Shown here: positions 58,244 through 64,000 of the stretch, in pieces
How the letters are laid out: every line of letters begins with the position of its first letter
How positions within the stretch are numbered: the first letter of the stretch is position 1
Origin: Peptoniphilus pacaensis
GTDB taxonomy: Bacteria; Bacillota; Clostridia; Tissierellales; Peptoniphilaceae
Direction of reading: 5' to 3'
NCBI RefSeq assembly: GCF_900088125.1
Contig: NZ_FLQT01000003.1
Span: 1,301,071 to 1,365,070, forward strand
Length of the DNA stretch: 64,000 bases
Translations under genes and position numbers: made by a program
The notes under the pieces: model-generated
Databases searched by the model: none
What the model saw: the letters and a program-made list of their open reading frames with translations, nothing else
Told to the model about the DNA's origin: nothing

Positions 58244-59296
58244 ATGGATATTCGCGAAGAAGTCAAAAAATATTATTCGGAAGTCACCGGTGAAAAAGAA
58301 GGCCAAATGGAAACCAATATTTGCTCCTGCGCCCTGGACAATATGCCGGAACACTTGCAAGTGATCAGAGAACAAATTCCCGACGAAATCATTACCCGTT
58401 TCTACGGCTGCGGCTCCCCCATTCCTCCGGCTCTGGAAGGTTGCACCGTCTTGGACTTGGGCTGCGGCACGGGCCTTGATGTGTATATGGTTTCCAAGCT
58501 CGTGGGCGAAAAGGGCAAGGTCATCGGCCTGGACATGAACGACGATCAATTGGCCATCGCCAAAGCCCATCAAGACGAAATGGCGAAAAAATTCGGCTAC
58601 AAGGAATCGAATGTCACCTTCGTCAAAGGCTATATCGAAGACTTACAATCCGCCGGCATCGAAGACGAAAGCGTCGATGTGGTTATTTCCAACTGCGTCA
58701 TCAATCTGTCCCCCTACAAGGAAGCGGTATTCAGCGAAATTTTCCGCGTGCTGAAAAAAGGCGGCGAGCTCTACTTCTCGGACATTTTCGCCGATCGCCG
58801 CATGCCGAAGGAATTGGAAGATCACCCCGTCCTTCGCGGCGAATGCATCGGAGGGGCCATGTATGTGGAAGATTTCCGCCGGCTCATGCGCAAGGTAGGC
58901 TGGGAAGATTTCCGCTACATGTCTTCTTCAAAAGCGGCCGTGGACAATCCGGAAATTGAAAAATTAACCGGCAATATCGGCTTTACCTCCCGCACCATTC
59001 GGGCCATGAAGTTGCCTGACTTCCTGGAAGACATTTGCGAGCAATACGGCCAATTTATTATTTACAAAGGCGGCATCATCGGCAACGAATTTGCCTTTGA
59101 CTTAGACGATCACCACCACTTCGAAAAGGATCTGCCCGCGTCGGTTTGCGGCAACACCTGTGCCATGATTCAGCAAACCCGCTTCGGCAAATACTTCGAA
59201 GTCATCGGCGATCGCTCCCGACACTTTGGCCCCTTCGAAGGCTGCTCCACCTCGCCTTCCGTGGATTCGGAAAGCGCAGGCGGCTGCTGCTGTTAA
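58244..59296 (+). CDS. arsM: Arsenite S-adenosylmethionine methyltransferase ArsM
   Basis: ArsM methylates As(III), using SAM, to products that are volatile or more easily removed. The 350-residue product has the SAM motif DLGCGTG (71-77) and cysteines at the positions expected for As(III) handling: C27/C29 (NICSCALD), C56 (FYGCGSP), C151 (SNCVINL) and C201 (RGECIGGAMY). KYFEVIGDRSRHFGPFEGC is typical of the C-terminal domain. It ends in GGCCC (C348-C350); some ArsM and animal AS3MT proteins have similar Cys-rich tails. I start at ATG 58244, behind AAAGGAGAG, eleven bases after the channel gene. No arsR, arsB, acr3 or arsC is nearby. Confidence 0.93.
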   Translation: MDIREEVKKYYSEVTGEKEGQMETNICSCALDNMPEHLQVIREQIPDEIITRFYGCGSPIPPALEGCTVLDLGCGTGLDVYMVSKLVGEKGKVIGLDMNDDQLAIAKAHQDEMAKKFGYKESNVTFVKGYIEDLQSAGIEDESVDVVISNCVINLSPYKEAVFSEIFRVLKKGGELYFSDIFADRRMPKELEDHPVLRGECIGGAMYVEDFRRLMRKVGWEDFRYMSSSKAAVDNPEIEKLTGNIGFTSRTIRAMKLPDFLEDICEQYGQFIIYKGGIIGNEFAFDLDDHHHFEKDLPASVCGNTCAMIQQTRFGKYFEVIGDRSRHFGPFEGCSTSPSVDSESAGGCCC

Positions 59297-59303
59297 TGAC
59301 GAA

Positions 59304-59331
59304 AAGAAGCTCTTGGGGGCTTCTTTTTTTG
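59304..59331 (+). terminator. Terminator of the aquaglyceroporin-arsM operon
   Basis: AAGAAGCTC pairs with GGGCTTCTT, loop TTGG, followed by seven T residues. Confidence 0.85.
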
Positions 59332-59350
59332 CGCAGATATTCGGGCGTGA

Positions 59351-59387
59351 AAAAGCCCCGCCATCTCTCTTGGAGGTCGGGGCTTTG
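59351..59387 (-). terminator. Terminator of the M16C peptidase gene
   Basis: On the minus strand AAAGCCCCG pairs perfectly with CGGGGCTTT, with a 17-base partly paired loop, and ends in T residues; 13 bases past the stop codon. Confidence 0.8.
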
Positions 59388-59399
59388 ATATTCATCGAA

Positions 59400-62273
59400 T
59401 TATCGGTTTAAGCTTTCGTAGCGGTCGAAGGCGGCCGTTTCTTTTAAGGCGGCCTCGGATCCCATGGCCACCAGTTGATCTTCGCCCATAAGGGCGTCCA
59501 TCATGTCGCCGTAGCCCTTTAAATCCGCTACAGTGGTCTTTAGAGCCTCTTCGCGCAACGATTCGATCTCGGCTCTGCTCGTGCCGTTTAAGAAGCGCTT
59601 AAAGTCCATGAGGCCGTAAGAGGGGGGCGCCATGTGGGGATCGAAGACGTTCATGACGCCGATGATCATATCCGCCAGGTCCCGATGAGACAGCTCCAGG
59701 GAGCGAAGAAAATCGCCGATGCCGTCGTAGGCGGCGATGGTTTCCTTTACGTGGGGATCCCGATAGGAGTAGGTGGCCACATTGCCGCTTTTGGCGATGC
59801 GAATGCCGGCACCGTAGGCGCCGCCTTTGGCGCGAATTTCCCGGTGCAGATAGAGATTGCTGATCACATTGGCCAGCACCGCCATGTCGCCGGTGTAGCT
59901 TTTGCCCAGGTCTTTAAAGCTGCCGCCCTTGGCGATGTAATTGACCTGAGAATTTAAGGTGAAGGCCTCTTTTACCTTTTCGGGCGTAAAGGCCGGGGAA
60001 TAATCTTCGGCACCGATGAGGCCAAAGGATTGAATCAGGGGAGAAAGGGCATCTTCCGCCTCGTCCAAATCCTCTTCTTCCGCGATGAGATTTAATGTGA
60101 GTCGATCTTTGGCGAATAATTTCTTTGCCACGGCTCCAAGCTTTTCGCCCACGGCCGCGTAATTCTTTTCGTCGACGAGATCGCAGACGAAGTCGAAGAA
60201 GGCGAGGCCGTTCATGATATCGTCTACATAAGCGCCTTCGCTGAAGTGGGTGCGCACGCGATTGGAGACGATACTGTGGCCCGACTGCAAGAGGGTGTTG
60301 GCGATGTCCGCCTTGAGCCCTTCCAGAATCGTCTTAAGCCTGTTTACGTCAGCCAGGCGGCTGTCGTGAAGGATTTCATCCAGCACGGCGTAGCCCCGAT
60401 CGATCTGCCGGGGCAGGGCGCCGGTGGCGATAAAGAAGTAGGGGGCATAGCCCGCTTTCGTCTCTTCCACCGGGGTGTCGAAGGTAAAGCCGCCGCCGGA
60501 GAGGAAGATTTCCGTTTCCAGAGCTGCCTCGTCGTAATTTTTCGTAGCGACTTTGGTCAATACTTCCCCTAACAAGGAGGCGTAGGCCAATTCCTCTTCC
60601 GTCAAATGGCCCATGTGGAAGGCCAAATTGGTATAGACGATGCCGTTGGTGTTCAGAGGGTTTTTCGTCAAAGTAACGCCGTCTTTTTCTGCGACGTCGC
60701 GGGGGATGTCCGTGATGCCGTCGGCCAGGTCCTCGAGATCCAGCTTGGGGATCGTGGCCTTAGCCTCGGCGGAATCCGGCGCCATTTGATAATCCCGCAG
60801 CTCTTGGACCAGGGCTTCGATTTCTTTTTTCTCCTCAAGGGACAATGCGGCGAGATCCGCCTTTTGTTTAGCGGCCAGGGCCTCGTCTTCTCTCTTTTGC
60901 TTGCCTTTCTCCGGCGCCACATTCATAAAGAGGCGATGGGTCGGCTCTAAGAAGAATTCCCGGATCTTTTCCTGATAGTAATCCGTGCCGATCTTCTCAC
61001 GCATTTTATTTAATAGAGGCAGCACTTCCAAGCCGTCCAAGGGGCTTTGGCCGTAGAGCCAGGTGTTTAAGGCGCCGATGTAGGAGATGAGATCGGCGTG
61101 GCTGCCGCCGCCGCGGCGAACGGTGAATTCAAATTTTTCCAGGGTCGCTTCCAAAAGAGCCTCGTCCATGCCCTCATCGGCCAAGCGGTTTAAGGTATCG
61201 TTGACGATGGATTTAAAATCCTCGTAGCGAGCCCCGTCGGCGCGGTAGGCCACCAAGGTGAAGTCCCAGGTATTGGATACGGAAAGCTCCGAATACACGT
61301 CTTCGCCGATGCCTGCATCCTGTAGGGGCTTTTTCAAGAGGCCGTTTTCCGATTCGACGAAAAGCTCTTGAAAGAAACTGCGTAGCAAAAGATCCTCCGG
61401 CGTGGGATTTTCCTTGGCGCAAAGGGAGAAGGCGAAGTAATTCTTCCCGGCGGGATCTTCCTCTTCGCTTAAATCGTAGCTGTCGTGAAATTCCTTGGGC
61501 GTATCGAAAAAGGGATGGCCCACGATGTCAGAGGCAGGATCCGCGTAGTCGAAGCGGCTTAAATATTCTTTGTCTAAATAACTCAGGCGCTCGTCGAAAT
61601 CCAAATCTCCGGCGAGAAGGATGTAGCTGTTGGAGGGGTGGTAGTAGCGATCGTGGAAAGCCAAAAAGGCGTCGTAAGTTAAATCGGGAATGTTTTTCGG
61701 ATTGCCGCCGGAATCGTGGGAATAGGTGCCTGAGGGGTGAAGCCTTTCCCGAATCATGTCGCTGATGCGATTGTTGGGATCGGAATAGACCCCCTTCATT
61801 TCGTTAAAGACCACGCCGTTTGCCACGAGGCGGTCGTCTTGAATCTCCGGATGCCAGCCTTCCTGATAAAAAATCTTGGGATTTTCCACCATGGCCGGGT
61901 AAAAGACCGAGTCGAGATAGACGTCCATCAGCTGGCAGAAGTCCTTGTCGTTCCTGGAGCTGATGGGGTAGAGAGTCTTGTCGGGATAAGTCATGGCGTT
62001 TAAAAAAGTTTGCACGCTGGATGCCACCATATCCATGAAAGGCTCCTTCGTCTTGTACTTCCGCGAGCCCGACAAGGTGGAGTGCTCCACAATGTGGGCG
62101 ACGCCGGTGGAATCTTCCGGCGGCGTCTTAAAGCCGATGGCGAAGGTCTTGTTGTGGTTTTTATTGTCGATTAGGAGGATCTGCGCCCCCGTTCGATTAT
62201 GTTTTAAAAGAGAAACCTCGCCGTGTAATTCGTCGATGCTTCGCTTTTCGATTAATGTATAGTTTTTGTTCAT
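59400..62273 (-). CDS. M16C-family zinc metallopeptidase (presequence protease-like)
   Basis: The 957-residue protein is an insulinase-type peptidase of the M16C (PreP/falcilysin-like) subfamily. The inverted zinc motif HxxEH is H60-I-V-E63-H64, and the distal Glu region VVFNEMKGVYSD is present at about 150. Two large half-domains linked by a helical hairpin (about 450-520, strongly charged) form the closed chamber expected for cleaving short unfolded peptides. No signal peptide is visible, so a cytoplasmic role in peptide turnover is likely. The ATG at 62271-62273 has TAGGAGTG upstream. It is a single-gene transcript facing arsM. Confidence 0.92.
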   Translation of the reverse strand: MNKNYTLIEKRSIDELHGEVSLLKHNRTGAQILLIDNKNHNKTFAIGFKTPPEDSTGVAHIVEHSTLSGSRKYKTKEPFMDMVASSVQTFLNAMTYPDKTLYPISSRNDKDFCQLMDVYLDSVFYPAMVENPKIFYQEGWHPEIQDDRLVANGVVFNEMKGVYSDPNNRISDMIRERLHPSGTYSHDSGGNPKNIPDLTYDAFLAFHDRYYHPSNSYILLAGDLDFDERLSYLDKEYLSRFDYADPASDIVGHPFFDTPKEFHDSYDLSEEEDPAGKNYFAFSLCAKENPTPEDLLLRSFFQELFVESENGLLKKPLQDAGIGEDVYSELSVSNTWDFTLVAYRADGARYEDFKSIVNDTLNRLADEGMDEALLEATLEKFEFTVRRGGGSHADLISYIGALNTWLYGQSPLDGLEVLPLLNKMREKIGTDYYQEKIREFFLEPTHRLFMNVAPEKGKQKREDEALAAKQKADLAALSLEEKKEIEALVQELRDYQMAPDSAEAKATIPKLDLEDLADGITDIPRDVAEKDGVTLTKNPLNTNGIVYTNLAFHMGHLTEEELAYASLLGEVLTKVATKNYDEAALETEIFLSGGGFTFDTPVEETKAGYAPYFFIATGALPRQIDRGYAVLDEILHDSRLADVNRLKTILEGLKADIANTLLQSGHSIVSNRVRTHFSEGAYVDDIMNGLAFFDFVCDLVDEKNYAAVGEKLGAVAKKLFAKDRLTLNLIAEEEDLDEAEDALSPLIQSFGLIGAEDYSPAFTPEKVKEAFTLNSQVNYIAKGGSFKDLGKSYTGDMAVLANVISNLYLHREIRAKGGAYGAGIRIAKSGNVATYSYRDPHVKETIAAYDGIGDFLRSLELSHRDLADMIIGVMNVFDPHMAPPSYGLMDFKRFLNGTSRAEIESLREEALKTTVADLKGYGDMMDALMGEDQLVAMGSEAALKETAAFDRYESLNR

Positions 62274-62383
62274 AAATTCACTCCTATCCTACTCATTCAT
62301 ACCCTTTGGCGTCCATGAAAATCAAAAAAAGCGTTAAGATTCGCCCCTAGAGGGCCGGGGCTTTCACCGACACGGAAAATGTA

Positions 62384-62392
62384 TGCTATAAT
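62384..62392 (+). promoter_or_regulatory. Extended -10 promoter of the SAF-domain oxidoreductase gene
   Basis: TGC-TATAAT; a weak -35 (TTCACC, 18-base spacing) is at 62363. Confidence 0.55.
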
Positions 62393-62417
62393 TCTAAAGA
62401 ATGATTGGAGGACAAAT

Positions 62418-63707
62418 ATGAAATTGCAAAAAGATTTGTCTATCCACGGCCCCATACGCATCGCCGTCGTCGGCGCCGGCCTTATGGGATCGGGATTAGT
62501 TGCACAATTAAAAAGTATTAAAAATATAGATGTCATTCTTTGGTCGTCCAGAGGCGAAGAAGCCCTTTTGGACAAGGCGAAGGACGTGGGCTTAAAAGAG
62601 GATGCCTACGGATTTACCTCGGAAGAAGAGGCGGCGCGAGGGCTGCTCAAAGAAGGCAAGATGGTTCTCACTACGAACAACGCACTGGCATGGGAGCTGG
62701 AGGATGTGGATGCTATTTGCGACTGCACCGGCAATACGGAGGCAGGCGCTCAGTTAAACGAAAACGGATTGAACGCGGGCAAGCACATCATCAGCTTTAA
62801 TGTGGAATGCGACGTGCTCCTCGGGCCCTATTTCTTAAAGAAAGCAGAGGAGAAAGGCCTATGCTACACGGGCACGGCGGGGGACGAGCCCGGCGCCATT
62901 ATGGAGCTTTACAATTTCGCCGAATTTTTAGGCTTCCGCGTCGTCGCCGCCGGCAAGGGAAAGAACAATCCCATGAATGTGGAAGCGACGCCCGAGGCCT
63001 TAAAGGACGAGGCGGAGAAGAAGGGCGTCAGCCCCCGCATGCTCACTTCTTTCGTCGACGCTACCAATACCATGATCGAGCTCAATTCCGTGGCCAATGC
63101 CACGGGCCTTTTGCCCGACGAAGGCGGCTGCGTGGGCATACACGCCGACATCAAGGAGCTTAACAAAAAGCTTTTGACCAAGGACATGGGTGGGGAGATG
63201 AACCGCAGGGGCACGGTGAATTTCGTTCACGGCATCGCCCCCGGCGTCTTCGTCTCCGTGGAATGCGACGAGCCGGTGATTCAAAGGGAAATGCCCTATC
63301 TTTCCATGGGCGACGGACCCAATTACATTTTGTACCGGCCTTATCACCTGACGAATATCGAAACCCCTTTGACAATTGCAAAAGCCGTTTTGTATAATGA
63401 AGCCACCATCGCCCCGGAGAAGGGCTATGTAGCCCACACCGTCGCCGTGGCGAAGAAAGATATGGAGGCGGGGGATCCCGTTCAAGGCATCGGATCCGAC
63501 ACCGCCTACGGCACATTGGTGGAGGCGGATCGCACTTACGACGAAAATCTCCTTCCCATCGGCCTACTCGTCGGCGAGGCGAAACTTCGTCGCCCGGTGA
63601 AGAAGGGTCAGATGCTTCGTTTGGAAGACGTGGCATTGGACGAAGGGTCTCTGCTGGTAAAATTATTTATGCAGGAACATTGTAGGTTTTACACTTTACC
63701 CGAATAA
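62418..63707 (+). CDS. NAD(P)-binding oxidoreductase with C-terminal SAF domain (COG4091-like)
   Basis: The 429-residue protein has an N-terminal Rossmann fold with AVVGAGLMGSG (residues 17-26), a homoserine dehydrogenase-like middle domain (TGTAGDEPGAIMELYNFAEF and EATPEALKDEAEKKG) and a C-terminal SAF domain (about 345-425; PIGLLVGEAKLRRPVKKGQML in part). Proteins of this build are listed as predicted homoserine dehydrogenases of the COG4091 type, but the middle domain is specialised and relatives act in sugar-acid pathways. The substrate is unknown here. I use ATG 62418 behind TTGGAGGA, not the ATG 39 bases before, which lies upstream of the promoter. Confidence 0.82.
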   Translation: MKLQKDLSIHGPIRIAVVGAGLMGSGLVAQLKSIKNIDVILWSSRGEEALLDKAKDVGLKEDAYGFTSEEEAARGLLKEGKMVLTTNNALAWELEDVDAICDCTGNTEAGAQLNENGLNAGKHIISFNVECDVLLGPYFLKKAEEKGLCYTGTAGDEPGAIMELYNFAEFLGFRVVAAGKGKNNPMNVEATPEALKDEAEKKGVSPRMLTSFVDATNTMIELNSVANATGLLPDEGGCVGIHADIKELNKKLLTKDMGGEMNRRGTVNFVHGIAPGVFVSVECDEPVIQREMPYLSMGDGPNYILYRPYHLTNIETPLTIAKAVLYNEATIAPEKGYVAHTVAVAKKDMEAGDPVQGIGSDTAYGTLVEADRTYDENLLPIGLLVGEAKLRRPVKKGQMLRLEDVALDEGSLLVKLFMQEHCRFYTLPE

Positions 63708-63723
63708 ATAAATATGTTAGAAT
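63695..63723 (+). promoter_or_regulatory. Promoter of the Rrf2-type regulator gene
   Basis: TTTACC and TAGAAT are separated by 17 bases. The TTTACC overlaps the last codons of the oxidoreductase gene. Confidence 0.55.
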
Positions 63724-63726
63724 ACC

Positions 63727-63738
63727 TTATCTAGATAA
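63727..63738. promoter_or_regulatory. Perfect palindrome TTATCTAGATAA before the Rrf2-type gene
   Basis: This twelve-base palindrome covers the expected transcription start, just after the -10 element. Autoregulation by the Rrf2-type protein is a plausible inference. Confidence 0.45.
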
Positions 63739-63760
63739 ATTTGAGGGAGGATGTGAGGCA

Positions 63761-64000
63761 TTGAAGCTGACACAGGAAATTGATTATGCCTTTCGTATTA
63801 TCGCCCACCTGGCGGCTCACGAAGGGCAGGTCGTCGGAGCACCGATTATTGCCGAGACCATGGGCATCCCTTCCAGGTTTACATTGCGTATTCTTCGCAA
63901 GCTGAACTTAGGCGGGTTGACGAAATCCCGTCGTGGTGCAAAGGGCGGCTACATTCTTAACCGTCCGGCAGAATCCATATCGCTGTACGATATTATTCTG
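63761..64000 (+). CDS. Rrf2-family transcriptional regulator, N-terminal part (truncated by window end)
   Basis: The visible 80 residues start with MKLTQEIDYAFRIIAHLAAHEG and contain the winged helix of Rrf2 proteins (IAETMGIPSRFTLRILRKLNLGG, then KSRRGAKGGYILNRP), which binds DNA. Family members such as IscR, NsrR and CymR sense Fe-S clusters, nitric oxide or cysteine status; the cysteine-bearing sensor part lies beyond the window, so the type cannot be decided. The start is TTG at 63761, preceded by GGGAGGA at a distance of about nine bases. The gene follows the SAF-domain oxidoreductase with its own promoter and palindrome. Confidence 0.85.
   Translation, partial: MKLTQEIDYAFRIIAHLAAHEGQVVGAPIIAETMGIPSRFTLRILRKLNLGGLTKSRRGAKGGYILNRPAESISLYDIIL

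Overview
The window reads as an ordinary, densely coded chromosome segment of an anaerobic Firmicute of moderate to high GC content. The evidence is aggregated: Bacillus-type gene orders (yabN-hup-yabO-divIC-yabR-tilS-hpt-ftsH and glmU-prs-pth-mfd), an S12 protein with the Firmicutes-type insertion, sigma-A-like promoters, strong AGGAGG ribosome binding sites, frequent GTG and TTG starts, and a complete [FeFe]-hydrogenase maturation operon. Sporulation genes that usually sit in these clusters (spoVG, yabP, yabQ, spoIIE) are missing, so a non-sporing anaerobe such as a member of the Peptoniphilaceae/Tissierellia is my best guess. That is inference; there is no rRNA in the window to confirm it. 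I see no tRNA, rRNA or CRISPR array.

Layout. 1-5.8 kb: end of a Na+/H+ antiporter, a Ctc/L25 ribosomal protein, RodA, then a queG-nth-vanW operon. 5.9-18.4 kb: the transcription/translation core rpoB-rpoC, a bioY biotin transporter gene, and rpsL-rpsG-fusA-tuf. The bioY gene splits the usual rpoC-rpsL junction. 18.5-20.6 kb: an IS3-family insertion sequence lying between the arms of a GC-rich palindrome, followed by about 600 bp of non-coding, hairpin-rich DNA. 20.6-23.9 kb (minus strand): an ABC-2-type exporter and an EamA transporter. 23.9-32.0 kb: thymidine kinase, pseudouridine breakdown (psuK-psuG), a cupin-type regulator with the spermidine/putrescine importer potABCD, and an FAD/NAD oxidoreductase. 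32.0-33.7 kb: two divergent, unrecognised membrane proteins. 33.7-38.9 kb: a nucleoside-type BMP lipoprotein and its ABC importer, ending with a PPC-domain protein. 39.1-43.0 kb: the TM1266 regulator with hydE-hydG-hydF. 43.0-50.6 kb: glmU-prs-pth-mfd-prsA. 50.7-57.3 kb: the yabN to ftsH cluster. 57.4-59.3 kb: an aquaglyceroporin and an arsenite methyltransferase, both ending in three cysteines. 59.4-64.0 kb: an M16C metalloprotease, a SAF-domain oxidoreductase and the beginning of an Rrf2-type regulator.

Functionally, much of the window is nucleoside and nucleotide economy: BMP/ABC nucleoside uptake, Tdk, PsuK/PsuG, Hpt, Prs, and house-cleaning by YabN/MazG. Polyamine and biotin uptake and translation quality control (RqcP, Pth, TilS, QueG) are also present. 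The items most worth a second look are the aquaglyceroporin/ArsM pair with matching Cys-Cys-Cys tails, the insertion sequence inside a palindrome that has an intact relative close by, the folded leader RNA between the str-operon promoter and rpsL, the perfect operator-like palindrome at the bioY promoter, and the divergent pair of unknown membrane proteins.
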